Source of the DNA: Sphingobacteriales bacterium
Lineage (GTDB): Bacteria > Bacteroidota > Bacteroidia > Chitinophagales > CAIOSU01
Assembly (NCBI GenBank): GCA_027483645.1
Contig: JAIXUD010000005.1
Coordinates: 1 to 64,000, forward strand
Reading direction: 5' to 3'
DNA: 64,000 bases
The notes under the pieces are model-generated. The model made no database searches. It was not told the origin of the DNA and was given only the letters and a program-made list of their open reading frames with translations. The first letter of the stretch is position 1; each line of letters begins with the position of its first letter. This document shows, one piece after another, positions 52,514 to 61,879 of this stretch. The translations under genes were made by a program, and so were the position numbers.

Positions 52514-53593
52514 TTAAAACCAATTGTCTTCATCAATATCGTTATCTGGTTTGTTTGGATCCAACTCGAAGTTAAATAATTCATTATAATATTGATATTC
52601 ATTTACAAAATCCCTAGAAACTCTGTAATGCTTACACCCGATAGCTTTTTGGGAATTACAAGGCTCTTTCAGAATTTTGCAGAAGACTGGATTTTTCTTT
52701 CCATCTATATTTTCTAGCCAATTATTATCTGCAAAATATTTACATAAAAAGCAATTTTGCACTTTTATGTTTTTACTATAAGATTTGGCAATTAAGTATT
52801 TATATTTATTTCCATGATTTCCTTTGTTTTTTGAAATTTCATAATGCAGGGGTTCCTTATCCTGTAAGTAAAGAAAAATCCCTTCTAATTTTTTTTGGTA
52901 AAGTATGGAACGGCCATCGGATTCAACGACGAAAAAATCAAAGCTTTTTGTGCAACCATTTACACATAAAACTTCTTCCTTCTCACGTTTAAAATGATGA
53001 AAGGCATTATTTTCATTTTCAATTATTTTATGTCGCTTGATAGGTATTAAATCCTCTTCGGTTTGAACACTGAACTCAATCAACTTTACTCTTGATTGCA
53101 GTTTCTTCTCAGAAGAAAAATGAGAAACTGCAATTTCAATATAAAGCTTATATCTGCCATCACTACTTAGAAGTAAAACGTCAGGTATATATTCACCATC
53201 GTGTTTTTCCAGCTCAATTGTATCATAAATTTTTGTTAAATCGTATTCAATAGGTTCATTTTTGAAACATGTTATATTTAGTTCGTTTTTCCAACGCACG
53301 CATCTTTTTTCTTGTCTTAGGCCAATGATAAAAGGTAACTGGCTTTTCAAGCAAAGAGCATATTCATCATAAAAAACCCTCTTGCCCAACTTATGGAGAT
53401 AAGTTTCTTTGCTACATACGAGAGTCGTTTTATGAGCAAAGTGGTGTTGTTTAATCTTGCCAAGCTTAGGAATAAGCTCATTGCCACAAGAAATACATTT
53501 GTAATATGATTTATGTTTATTTGCCAACCCACTCAGTTTATCTATATTTATAAGCAATCCCGCTTGATCCAGTGCGTGTTGATATTTAATCAT
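52514..53593 (-). CDS. CoiA-like nuclease, cargo between the icd copies
   Basis: A 359-residue protein from the ATG ending at 53593; the frame is open to 53653, but the longer start adds a poor prefix. The N-terminal zinc-ribbon-like part has C33-x2-C36 and HHFAHK (50-55). A nuclease-like segment follows: P137-D138 and E153-I-A (YIPDVLLL..., LYIEIAVSH), a PD-(D/E)XK pattern found in CoiA competence proteins. A second Cys-rich cluster lies near the C-terminus (CFLCKYF... GCKHY). It is strongly AT-rich compared with icd and lies inside the 1.4-kb insertion. Lone CoiA homologues occur in mobile or defence islands; that role here is inferred. Confidence 0.75.
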   Translation of the reverse strand: MIKYQHALDQAGLLINIDKLSGLANKHKSYYKCISCGNELIPKLGKIKQHHFAHKTTLVCSKETYLHKLGKRVFYDEYALCLKSQLPFIIGLRQEKRCVRWKNELNITCFKNEPIEYDLTKIYDTIELEKHDGEYIPDVLLLSSDGRYKLYIEIAVSHFSSEKKLQSRVKLIEFSVQTEEDLIPIKRHKIIENENNAFHHFKREKEEVLCVNGCTKSFDFFVVESDGRSILYQKKLEGIFLYLQDKEPLHYEISKNKGNHGNKYKYLIAKSYSKNIKVQNCFLCKYFADNNWLENIDGKKNPVFCKILKEPCNSQKAIGCKHYRVSRDFVNEYQYYNELFNFELDPNKPDNDIDEDNWF

Positions 53594-53653
53594 CTTCAAT
53601 TGCTTTTGCTGTTCAACATATAAACATAGCCACATACAGTTGCTATCAAACAA

Positions 53654-53682
53654 AAGTGGCCCACCAATCTGGCGGGCCGCTT
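53654..53682 (-). terminator. Rho-independent terminator after icd
   Basis: AAGTGGCCCACC pairs with GGCGGGCCGCTT (one mismatch and one G-T wobble) around a 5-base loop. On the minus strand a T-rich CTTTTGTTTG follows. It is 24 bases past the icd stop and has a counterpart at 52257-52284. Confidence 0.75.
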
Positions 53683-53706
53683 CTATTTCAAATTAATTAG
53701 TTACAA

Positions 53707-54951
53707 TTAAACCGCAGCAACCGGTGCCATGTGCTTGATGATTTCGGTGCCGAACTCAGAGCATTTCAGCTCGATGGCACCTTCCATTAGGCGGGCAAAG
53801 TCGTAGGTTACTTTTTTGCTGCCGATGGCACCATCAATGCCAGTTACAATCAAGTCAGCAGCTTCCTGCCAGCCCATGTACTCAAACATCATTACACCTG
53901 AAAGGATAACCGATGAAGGGTTTACCTTGTCCAATCCAGCATATTTAGGGGCAGTACCATGGGTAGCCTCAAATATGGCGTGGCCGGTAAGGTAGTTAAT
54001 GTTGGCACCGGGTGCAATACCAATACCACCAACTGCAGCAGCCAATGCATCGCTTACGTAGTCGCCATTCAAGTTCAAGGTAGCGATAACACTATACTCC
54101 GCCGGGCGCAGCAAAATCTGTTGCAAAAAGGCATCAGCAATAACGTCTTTCACAATCAGCTTGTGGCCATCTTTATTGATCACCTGCCATGGGCCGCCAT
54201 CCAAATCCACTGCACCAAATTCGTCTTTCGCCAACTGGTAACCCCAATCGCGGAAGGCGCCTTCGGTAAACTTCATAATGTTGCCCTTGTGCACCAAGGT
54301 AAGGCTAGGTTTCTTTTGCTCGAAAGCATATTCGAAAGCCGCGCGAACCAAGCGCTCGGTACCTTCCTTACTTACTGGCTTAATGCCGTAAGCGGTAGTA
54401 TCAGGGAAACGTACTTTCTTAAAGCGCTCAGGGAAGTTGGTTTTTAAGAATTCGGCAAACTTAGCTGCCTCTGGAGTGCCTTCTGCAAACTCGATACCGG
54501 CGTAAATGTCCTCGGTATTCTCACGGTAGATAACCATGTCAACCAACCAAGGCTCTTTTACTGGGCTAGGCACGCCTTTGAACCAACGCACCGGGCGCAC
54601 GCAAGCGTATAAGTCAAGCTGTTGGCGCAGGGCCACGTTCAACGAACGGATACCGCCACCGACAGGGGTAGTAAGAGGGCCTTTGATGGCTACCAAGTAC
54701 TCGTTGATAACGTCCAAAGTTTCTTGTGGCAACCAGTTTTGGGTTTGGTTAAAGGCCTTTTCGCCGGCCAACACTTCGCGCCACTCAATTTTGCGGGTAC
54801 CGCCGTAGGCTTTCTCCACTGCGGCGTCAAGCACACGAACGGATGCTGCCCAAATATCCGGACCGGTTCCGTCGCCTTCGATAAAAGGAATTACTGGGTT
54901 ATTAGGTACTGTAAGCTTACCATTAGCAATGGTGATTTTTTGTCCGCTCAT
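53707..54951 (-). CDS. icd: NADP-dependent isocitrate dehydrogenase
   Basis: TCA-cycle enzyme making 2-oxoglutarate, CO2 and NADPH. The 414-residue sequence has the substrate serine S103 ([12 protein letters not shown]), the [11 protein letters not shown]-terminus, NLNGDYVSD and HGTAPKYAG with K336-Y337, which mark NADP preference. All blocks are intact to the C-terminal PVAAV. A second copy of the C-terminal 28 codons is displaced 1399 bases downstream (52308-52395). Promoter-like elements lie at 55005-55034. Single gene. Confidence 0.94.
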   Translation of the reverse strand: MSGQKITIANGKLTVPNNPVIPFIEGDGTGPDIWAASVRVLDAAVEKAYGGTRKIEWREVLAGEKAFNQTQNWLPQETLDVINEYLVAIKGPLTTPVGGGIRSLNVALRQQLDLYACVRPVRWFKGVPSPVKEPWLVDMVIYRENTEDIYAGIEFAEGTPEAAKFAEFLKTNFPERFKKVRFPDTTAYGIKPVSKEGTERLVRAAFEYAFEQKKPSLTLVHKGNIMKFTEGAFRDWGYQLAKDEFGAVDLDGGPWQVINKDGHKLIVKDVIADAFLQQILLRPAEYSVIATLNLNGDYVSDALAAAVGGIGIAPGANINYLTGHAIFEATHGTAPKYAGLDKVNPSSVILSGVMMFEYMGWQEAADLIVTGIDGAIGSKKVTYDFARLMEGAIELKCSEFGTEIIKHMAPVAAV

Positions 54952-55004
54952 ATAAAGCTATTTTAGGTTTCTATTTCAATCAGCTCCGAAAATTCGAAAC
55001 CGCA

Positions 55005-55034
55005 CAAAGTTAACCTTTTGCAGGCTTTTGCCAA
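55005..55034 (-). promoter_or_regulatory. Candidate icd promoter
   Basis: On the minus strand TTG (55034-55032) and TAACTTTG (55012-55005, a perfect TAnnTTTG) are 19 bases apart. The predicted start point is about 45-50 bases before the icd ATG. Confidence 0.5.
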
Positions 55035-55108
55035 TTATTTGTTAAAGGGTTGTTTAAAAAACACATCGTGAGTGTTATGTATCCGAAGATTATACTACTA
55101 GGGCTCCC

Positions 55109-56506
55109 TTACACCTCCACTGTTTTCCATTTCCCCCTACGGAAATAGTACCATGCCATAAAGGCTATCAGTGTTTCGGCTACGGGCACGGCTATAAACA
55201 CGCCAGTGGTGCCCAAGTTAAATGTTTTCGCCAATAAGTAGGCCAGCGGTATCTGTATCAACCAAAAGCAGATGATATTGATAATCGTAGGTGTTTTGGT
55301 ATCTCCCGCGCCGTTCAAAGCCTGCGTCATTACCATACCGATGCCATAAAAGATGTAACCACAGCTAATAATGCGTAGCGCCTCCACGCCAAAAGGTATC
55401 AGGCACTCGTCTTTGGAAAATACTCTGATAATGGGCTCGGAGAAGCACCAGAAAATGAGCATGACTATGCCCATAAAGGCCGCGCTGTATTTGGCTGTGA
55501 TATATACGCTTTGCTCGGCCCTTTGTATTTCTTTAGCACCAAGGTTTTGGCCAACCAAAGTGGCGGCTGCGTTGCTCAAGCCCCATGCGGGTAATATGAA
55601 GAAGATAACATTACGGATGGCAATCTGATATCCGGCCGAGGCATCGGTGCCACCAGTTTCAGCCACTAGCTTGGCCAGTATTATCCAACTACCACTAGCT
55701 ATCACCATTTGGAAAATGGCAGGCCAAGCAATACCTACAATAGCTTTGATAACGCTTCCATCCCAACCAAAGTGGCTGGCTTTGAAACGCAGAATGCCTT
55801 TGCCCCAAAACAAATGGTAGCACTGGTAAACCACGCCCAAACCACGGCCGAATACGGTAGCTATTGCCGCGCCTTTCAAACCATAAAAGTGGATAAAAAT
55901 GGGGCACAGTATAATGTTGATGATACTGGCTATCCAGAGGCTTTTCATGGCCATGGCCGCATCGCCAGCACCACGGAAAATGCCGTTGATAAGGAACAAC
56001 AGCATAACCACTATGTTGCTGCCCAGCATTATCTGTGCGAAGGTGGTTCCTTCGCGCACCACGCCTTCATCGCCGCCCATAAAGGTAAGGATGTCGCCCG
56101 CGAAATATATCCCCGCTGCGCTAGCCACTGCCGACGCTATGATCGCAATGATCAGTGCTTGGGCACCGGCGTGCGCCGCCGCTTCTGGATTTTTCTCCCC
56201 CATTCGTCTGGCTACAATGGCCGTAGCGGCTATACTCAGCCCCATGGCAATAGAGTATATAATGGTAATTACCGACTCTGTAAGGCCGACCGTGGCTATT
56301 GCATTGGCACCCAGCTTACCCACAAAAAACATATCCACGACCGCAAACACACTTTCAAAGCTCAGCTCCAGTATCATCGGCACCGCTAATAGAAATACGG
56401 CTTTGGGTATGCTGCCTTGGGTATAGTCCTGCTCCTCCCCATTAAGCGACATCTTAATGGCGGCATACAAGCGGGCTAACTTTCCGGTATTGGTAGGGGC
56501 AGGCAT
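55109..56506 (-). CDS. MATE-family multidrug efflux transporter
   Basis: A 465-residue 12-helix membrane protein. The pattern of two homologous halves, with repeated A-x-x-G-Q-x-L/N-x-G motifs (TLVGQNLGA, QALNGAGDTKTPT), fits MATE exporters, which use a Na+ or H+ gradient to extrude drugs or metabolites. Substrate unknown. An N-terminal cytosolic stretch of ~30 residues precedes the first helix. It lies alone between icd and asnS on the same strand, separated by about 150 bases from each. Confidence 0.9.
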   Translation of the reverse strand: MPAPTNTGKLARLYAAIKMSLNGEEQDYTQGSIPKAVFLLAVPMILELSFESVFAVVDMFFVGKLGANAIATVGLTESVITIIYSIAMGLSIAATAIVARRMGEKNPEAAAHAGAQALIIAIIASAVASAAGIYFAGDILTFMGGDEGVVREGTTFAQIMLGSNIVVMLLFLINGIFRGAGDAAMAMKSLWIASIINIILCPIFIHFYGLKGAAIATVFGRGLGVVYQCYHLFWGKGILRFKASHFGWDGSVIKAIVGIAWPAIFQMVIASGSWIILAKLVAETGGTDASAGYQIAIRNVIFFILPAWGLSNAAATLVGQNLGAKEIQRAEQSVYITAKYSAAFMGIVMLIFWCFSEPIIRVFSKDECLIPFGVEALRIISCGYIFYGIGMVMTQALNGAGDTKTPTIINIICFWLIQIPLAYLLAKTFNLGTTGVFIAVPVAETLIAFMAWYYFRRGKWKTVEV

Positions 56507-56641
56507 GGGTGATATGGGTGCGCACGGATAAGCGCTACGTAAAACTATCTTTAAAAATTATAAATGGCGTAGCATAAGTTCAAAATTGAACTCAATTGGG
56601 GATAATCTTACATAACTCGTAGAATAGAAAGCCTTGTAACC

Positions 56642-58162
56642 TCACGGGAACAACCTGCCGTACATCCTTGGGAACGGAATGGTCTCCCGCACGTGCGGTA
56701 AGCCACATAGGTAGGCTACCATACGCTCCAAGCCCAAGCCAAAGCCAGAGTGCGGTACCGAGCCATAACGGCGCAAATCCAAATACCATTCGAACACGCT
56801 CATCGGCAGGCCGTGGTGGTTTATTTGGTCTATTAGGTATTTCAGGTCGGTTTCGCGTTCTCCGCCGCCAACTATCTCACCATAACCTTCGGGTGCCAAC
56901 AAATCCACACCTTTTACATAGTCAGGGTTGGTTTCGTCGGTTTTCATATAGAAGGCCTTGATGGCTTTTGGCCAGCGGTATACCATTATTGGCGTTTCGA
57001 AAAGGCGGGTGAGCACCGTTTCATCACTACCGCCAAAGTCGTCGCCAGGCACAAAGTTGCGAGCGCTGTTTAGCCAGCCCGGTATGTTGTCGGCCTTCTC
57101 TTGTAAGTCTTTATTTTCTGCCTTAAGGGTAGCAATTTTGTTGGTGTTGAAGTTGATTTCGCCTTTCTTCATGCCCCCTTTACCAATAGCCGCTTCGCGG
57201 GCCTTAATGTCCTCTTCGTTGGCGGCTATCTGCGCTTGTACCAGTTTCAGGTCTTCCTCCAATACATCAATAGAGCGTTTGCCGTTTACCAGCTTTTCGC
57301 CTTTAATGATAGCCACGGCCTCATCGTATGGCATGCGGGTAAACTTCTTGTTGGCTTTTTCCAAAGCCTCAATGTTGCGGCCGATGATTTCCAACTCAGG
57401 TCGGCAAGATTGTAGAACTGTGGAGATAAGATGTAACACAAATTCCTCAATCACATCCATGTCTTGGTCCAAGTCGCAGAACATCATCTCCGGCTCAATC
57501 ATCCAAAACTCAGAAAGGTGACGGCGGGTTTTACTTTTTTCGGCACGGAAAGTAGGCCCGAACGTGTAGATTTTGTTTTGGGCAAATGCCATGGCCTCGC
57601 CATACAACTGGCCGCTTTGGCTCAGGTAGGCAGGCTCGCCGTAGAAGTCGGTTTCAAACAAAGTGCTGGTACCTTCGCTGGCGTTGCCCGTGAATATGGG
57701 CGCATCCATCAGCACAAAATCTCGCTCTTGGAAGAACTGGTGGATGGCATATATCACCTTGTTTCGCACACGCATAATGGCCCATTGGCGCTTGCTGCGC
57801 AGCCAAAGGTGGCGCTGGTCCATCAAAAAATCTACGCCATGCTCTTTATTTGTAATGGGGAAGTTTTCGCTCTCTCCCAACACTTCTAGGCTGGTTACTT
57901 GCAGCTCATACCCACCCAGTTGGCGTTCGTCTTTTACTACGTTGCCGCTAAGGGTTATAGAACCTTCTTGACCAAGGCGTTTGGCGGCTTCGAAAGCCTC
58001 ATCGCCCACAATTTCTTGATTGATAACACACTGGCAAAAGCCGGTACCGTCTCTCAATACTATAAACACCAATCCTTTGCTATCGCGGGAGTTGCTCACC
58101 CAGCCTTGCAGGGTAACTTGCTGGCCTTCAGCGGCGGTCAGTTTATTTATAAATGTCTTCAT
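56642..58162 (-). CDS. asnS: Asparaginyl-tRNA synthetase
   Basis: Charges tRNA(Asn). I start it at the ATG ending at 58162 (MKTFINKLTA); the frame is open to 58285 but the conserved N-terminus is here. An OB-fold anticodon domain (VTLQGWVSNSRDSKGLVFIVLRDG) is followed by class II catalytic motifs: SQSGQLYGEAM, FRAEKSKTRRHLSEFWMIEPE, and the motif 3 GLGLERMVAYLCG end. An unusually long, Glu/Lys-rich, coiled-coil-like insertion covers about residues 289-370, making the protein 506 residues, longer than most bacterial AsnRS. gatC and glnS are also in this window. Confidence 0.94.
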   Translation of the reverse strand: MKTFINKLTAAEGQQVTLQGWVSNSRDSKGLVFIVLRDGTGFCQCVINQEIVGDEAFEAAKRLGQEGSITLSGNVVKDERQLGGYELQVTSLEVLGESENFPITNKEHGVDFLMDQRHLWLRSKRQWAIMRVRNKVIYAIHQFFQERDFVLMDAPIFTGNASEGTSTLFETDFYGEPAYLSQSGQLYGEAMAFAQNKIYTFGPTFRAEKSKTRRHLSEFWMIEPEMMFCDLDQDMDVIEEFVLHLISTVLQSCRPELEIIGRNIEALEKANKKFTRMPYDEAVAIIKGEKLVNGKRSIDVLEEDLKLVQAQIAANEEDIKAREAAIGKGGMKKGEINFNTNKIATLKAENKDLQEKADNIPGWLNSARNFVPGDDFGGSDETVLTRLFETPIMVYRWPKAIKAFYMKTDETNPDYVKGVDLLAPEGYGEIVGGGERETDLKYLIDQINHHGLPMSVFEWYLDLRRYGSVPHSGFGLGLERMVAYLCGLPHVRETIPFPRMYGRLFP

Positions 58163-58397
58163 GAAGCCTTGGCTACTGTGGTTTATCTCAAAATGATTTG
58201 CTAAATTAATACTAATTTTGACCGAAGAGGGAGGAGAAAATGAGAAATAAGAAATGAGAGATATGAAACTGTGGTAAAACAGCATGTGGCTTAGGTTTTA
58301 AGCGGTTGGCACAGTTTCTGATGAGCCAATTGGCCACACCACACCATTTCACATTTCTTATCTCATATTTCATATTCGAGAAAAGGAGGACCACACT

Positions 58398-59885
58398 ATG
58401 CTAAACCAAAACCTCAGCCAGAAGCTTCTACAGAAGCTTTCGCCACAGCAGATTCAGTTAATGAAGCTGCTACAAGTACCCACTGCCCAGTTGGAGCAGC
58501 GCATCAAAGAAGAGCTGGAAGTAAACCCCGCTTTGGAAGAAACAGGAACCTTGGAGGATAGCTACGACGAACCCGCAGATACATCGGACAACCAGAACGA
58601 CGAGCCTGAAGTAAAGGAAGTGGAAGACGGGGTAGAACGCGATAGCCTGGAAGAAATAGATTTTAGCGACTATTACGATGATGACGATATCGCTTCTTAC
58701 AAGCTAAAAGACAACAACTACCCCGACCCTGACGAAGAGCGCACCCTGCCCATAGCGATGCAGAACAGCTACCATGAGTTTTTGGATGGCCAGCTAAGTT
58801 TGTTGCAATTGGATGAGCGAGAGCATAAAATTGCCGACCAACTTATTGGCAGTATTGACGATGATGGCTACCTACGCCGTGAGATTGATGCCATTTGCGA
58901 TGATATGGCCTTTGCCCAAAATGTAATGACCAGCGAAGAGGAGGTTGAGCACATACTGAAACAGATACAAACTTTCGACCCGCCGGGAACTGGTGCCCGC
59001 GATTTGCAAGAGTGCCTGCTAATACAATTGCGCCGTGGCGATTTGCAGAACGAGCACGTTGAGGTTGCCAAGCGCATTATACAAGATGAGTTTGAGCACT
59101 TTACCAAAAAGCACTACGAAAAGCTAGAGAAGGCCCTCAATATTACTGAAGACCAGTTGAAAAGTGCCATAGACGTGATATTGAAGCTGAACCCTAAGCC
59201 CGGCAGTGGCTACAGTGGCAGCAGCAACAATGAGCAGTACCTTACTCCCGACTTTTTTATCACTAACAATAGTGGTGAGCTGCAACTTACCCTAAACTCT
59301 CGTAATGCACCGGAGCTGAAGATTAGCCGCAACTTTAAGGAAATGCTGCAAACATACGACCAAAGCAAGACTAAGACGCGTGAGCAGCGAGATGCAGTGA
59401 TGTTCATTAAGCAGAAGATTGACAGCGCCAAATGGTTTATTGATGCCATACAGCAGCGCCAGCAAACACTGATGAAGAGCATGCGCACTATCATGGAGTA
59501 TCAATACGATTTCTTCCTTACTGGCGACGAGACCACCATGAGGCCAATGATATTGAAGGATATAGCCGAGCGCACGGCTCTGGATATCTCTACTGTGAGC
59601 CGCGTGGCCAACAGCAAATATGTGCAAACCGAGTTTGGCACCTTCCCATTGAAATACTTCTTTAGCGAAAGCCTGCAGACCGATAGTGGCGAAGAAGTAT
59701 CTACCCGCGAGGTAAAGAGCATATTGAACGACCTAATAGGCAAAGAGAACAAAAAACGCCCACTAAGCGACCAAAAGCTAATGGAGTACCTCAACAAAAA
59801 AGGCTACAACATTGCCCGCCGAACTGTGGCCAAATACCGCGAACAACTGAACATATCCGTAGCAAGGCTACGCAAAGAATTATGA
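58398..59885 (+). CDS. rpoN: RNA polymerase sigma-54 factor
   Basis: Alternative sigma factor that needs an AAA+ activator. The N-terminal activator-interaction region (QNLSQKLLQKLSPQQIQLMKLLQVP) leads to an acidic region II, the core-binding domain (LPIAMQNSYHEFL..., IKQIQTFDPPGTGARDLQECL), and the C-terminal RpoN box ARRTVAKYRE (473-482). Complete at 495 residues. The last four bases overlap the next gene. The matching enhancer-binding protein is not in this window. Confidence 0.94.
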   Translation: MLNQNLSQKLLQKLSPQQIQLMKLLQVPTAQLEQRIKEELEVNPALEETGTLEDSYDEPADTSDNQNDEPEVKEVEDGVERDSLEEIDFSDYYDDDDIASYKLKDNNYPDPDEERTLPIAMQNSYHEFLDGQLSLLQLDEREHKIADQLIGSIDDDGYLRREIDAICDDMAFAQNVMTSEEEVEHILKQIQTFDPPGTGARDLQECLLIQLRRGDLQNEHVEVAKRIIQDEFEHFTKKHYEKLEKALNITEDQLKSAIDVILKLNPKPGSGYSGSSNNEQYLTPDFFITNNSGELQLTLNSRNAPELKISRNFKEMLQTYDQSKTKTREQRDAVMFIKQKIDSAKWFIDAIQQRQQTLMKSMRTIMEYQYDFFLTGDETTMRPMILKDIAERTALDISTVSRVANSKYVQTEFGTFPLKYFFSESLQTDSGEEVSTREVKSILNDLIGKENKKRPLSDQKLMEYLNKKGYNIARRTVAKYREQLNISVARLRKEL

Positions 59886-60577
59886 GCCAAGAAGAAGAAG
59901 AAAAAAGTTTGCTGGAGATAAGCGGCGATGAAGATTTCATTCGCGAACCTGCTACCGATAGCAAGCCGCTTTGGTTTGCTTCTACGGCGGTTACCTACTT
60001 GTTTCACCCACTGCTGCTGCTGGTGTATGCCTTTTTCTTTGTCGATATCTTCTTCCCTTACCAGTTTATGCACTTGGCGGGGCCTGCCAAAAGCCAATTG
60101 CTGCTGGCGTTAATCATCAATACGGTAGCTTTCCCTTTGATAACATTAGGGTTGATGCGCGGCCTCAAAATAATCCCCAACTTTGAGCTCAACAGCAACA
60201 AAGAGCGCATACTGCCCTTTATCGCCATCATGCTCTTTTACTTTTGGACGTATCTAGTTATAAAGAAACTGGGCGTTGGTGAGTACTTTACCCATATAGC
60301 CCTGGGTGCCAGCCTAGCTATATTCTTGGCATTTTTTGCCAACGTATTTTATAAAATCAGCCTACACGCGGTAGGTGCGGGTGGCTTTTTGGGCATCGCC
60401 CTTACGCTTACCATGCAATCAACCTACAACCTGCTGCTGCCGTTGCTATTGGTTATTATTGTAGCGGGCATTATCGGTTCTGCTCGCCTGTTTTTGGGTG
60501 CCCACGTACCCCGCGAAGTAGTTACTGGCTACATGGTAGGCCTGCTCGGGCAGATGGTGGCATTTACGTATTTTTGA
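59882..60577 (+). CDS. PAP2-like membrane protein
   Basis: Five or six membrane helices and a cytosolic N-terminus of 30 residues. The C-terminal half resembles the type 2 phosphatidic acid phosphatase core: KERILPF where KxxxxxxRP is expected, SLHAVGAGG for the PSGH region and SARLFLGAHVPREVVTGY for the SR...H...D region. Several catalytic residues are not conserved, so activity is uncertain. It starts 4 bases before the end of rpoN (59882-59885) and is translationally coupled to it. Confidence 0.75.
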   Translation: MSQEEEEKSLLEISGDEDFIREPATDSKPLWFASTAVTYLFHPLLLLVYAFFFVDIFFPYQFMHLAGPAKSQLLLALIINTVAFPLITLGLMRGLKIIPNFELNSNKERILPFIAIMLFYFWTYLVIKKLGVGEYFTHIALGASLAIFLAFFANVFYKISLHAVGAGGFLGIALTLTMQSTYNLLLPLLLVIIVAGIIGSARLFLGAHVPREVVTGYMVGLLGQMVAFTYF

Positions 60578-60677
60578 GGGGGTTTGCCGGATAATATTTT
60601 TCGTTGAAGCTAAAATCTTGAACATCTGTCAATTCCCTTCTCAAAGCAAAAGACTATACCAGAAAGGGCTTCTTATC

Positions 60678-61202
60678 CTACGGTTTAAACTTAATCCTTA
60701 CATAAAACACAGTATCGTTTTCCAAGCTTTTCTGTAATGCCGTGTAATCTACAGTGCTGTCGGTAGCCAGTATATAAGCACTCTCTAAATGGTAAAATGT
60801 ACTTTTTCGAGCCTCCATAATTGGCCCTATACCCTGCACTACCCACATTGCCGCTCCGCTATGGCTGCGGCTTGTATCCTTATGCAATTCTACATTGATA
60901 GCCTTTCGCCGCTCATCGCCATAATCAACAAAGCTTATACCGCGTATGTCAATCCCACCTACGCCTTGAATATAGAATTGCTCTTCCGTTATCGGCTTCT
61001 TGAACAAGATATCTTCAATGCTATCATTGAAATCCATCAATTTGAATAGGTCCAATCGTGTTTCGCAGATGGTGTCATAAATGTATTGCTTGCCTCGATA
61101 GTCATCAGCTACCCATGTACGAATAATGCAATTGTTTACTGGCGGCATATCATTACCACAGCCATAAGAAATCACAAGGATGAGTAGGGCAATGTATTTC
61201 AT
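60678..61202 (-). CDS. Hypothetical lipoprotein
   Basis: From the ATG ending at 61202 the signal and lipobox are MKYIALLILVISYGC, so the lipid would be on cysteine 15. The remaining ~160 residues are beta-rich, with no recognised family. The frame extends to 61256, but the internal start fits the lipoprotein signal better. Convergent with the PAP2-like gene. Confidence 0.7.
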   Translation of the reverse strand: MKYIALLILVISYGCGNDMPPVNNCIIRTWVADDYRGKQYIYDTICETRLDLFKLMDFNDSIEDILFKKPITEEQFYIQGVGGIDIRGISFVDYGDERRKAINVELHKDTSRSHSGAAMWVVQGIGPIMEARKSTFYHLESAYILATDSTVDYTALQKSLENDTVFYVRIKFKP

Positions 61203-61287
61203 CCCAGCCATTTTTTTATAAACCAAACAGGTAACAATGTCAATAATACCAAGCATTTACCAAACCCAACATTTAGCAAAGCAATAA

Positions 61288-61578
61288 CTAAAGAGGCTCT
61301 TGGCGGGTGTCTACAATATCAAGGATGCGTAAAGAATCACTCTCAGCTCGATAATACATGTAGTTATGCGGCGTAATTAGAATCTTCCGAAGACCCGATT
61401 TCTTTTCAGAAGCAGGTCCTGATTTAGGTAGTTGGCTTAATTGTTTAACTTTTGATTTGATAATACTATCAAACTACTCCGCAACTCTTAGAGACCAATT
61501 TAGTTGAAGATATAAATAGACCTCTCCCAATCTTTCCAAGGCTTCGGGTGTCCAGATTACTTCAAGGTTTTTTTCCAT
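61288..61578 (-). pseudogene. ParE/RelE-type toxin with one internal amber codon
   Basis: The minus-strand frame from the ATG at 61576-61578 reads MEKNLEVIWTPEALERLGEV and on to codon 34, then TAG (61474-61476) as codon 35, then continues in frame as FDSIIKSKVKQLSQLPKSG, ... ILITPHNYMYYRAESDS and RILDIVDTRQ to a stop at 61288. The full 96 codons match ParE-type toxins, with the usual PKSG and HNYMYYR segments. The only lesion is the TAG, where neighbours in the family often have a lysine or arginine. The antitoxin gene overlaps its start by 22 bases. Confidence 0.8.
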
Positions 61579-61802
61579 TCGTCAAACCTTTTCATGGCCT
61601 CAGCATGTGGAATGCATTTGGTTGGATCATTAGATTGTTCCCAAGATTTATTAATTCGTGCTTGTTGCTCAGGGGTCAGTTCATCCCAAAAATCCTTTTC
61701 GTTTTCTTCATCCTCAACCACTAATAATAACCGCTCAAGCAACTGCTCATCAGAGCTATCGATTATTTGATGCAATTTTTCTCTGATTTCCGTGATAGAC
61801 AT
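61557..61802 (-). CDS. Antitoxin of the ParE-type pair
   Basis: An 81-residue, acidic, helical protein (SDEQLLERLLLVVEDEENEKDFWDELTPEQQ) that resembles addiction-module antitoxins of Bacteroidota. Its last 22 bases overlap the toxin start, giving antitoxin-first order. The toxin carries an internal amber codon, so this gene may now be a leftover antitoxin or an active regulator. No specific DNA-binding fold was identified. Confidence 0.75.
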   Translation of the reverse strand: MSITEIREKLHQIIDSSDEQLLERLLLVVEDEENEKDFWDELTPEQQARINKSWEQSNDPTKCIPHAEAMKRFDEWKKTLK

Positions 61803-61879
61803 AGCAAACTGTTTCTGTTCAACTAAGTTAACGAAAAATACCTTTAGCTAAGTTCAATGCTGCTAAGCCTGTTTTATCT

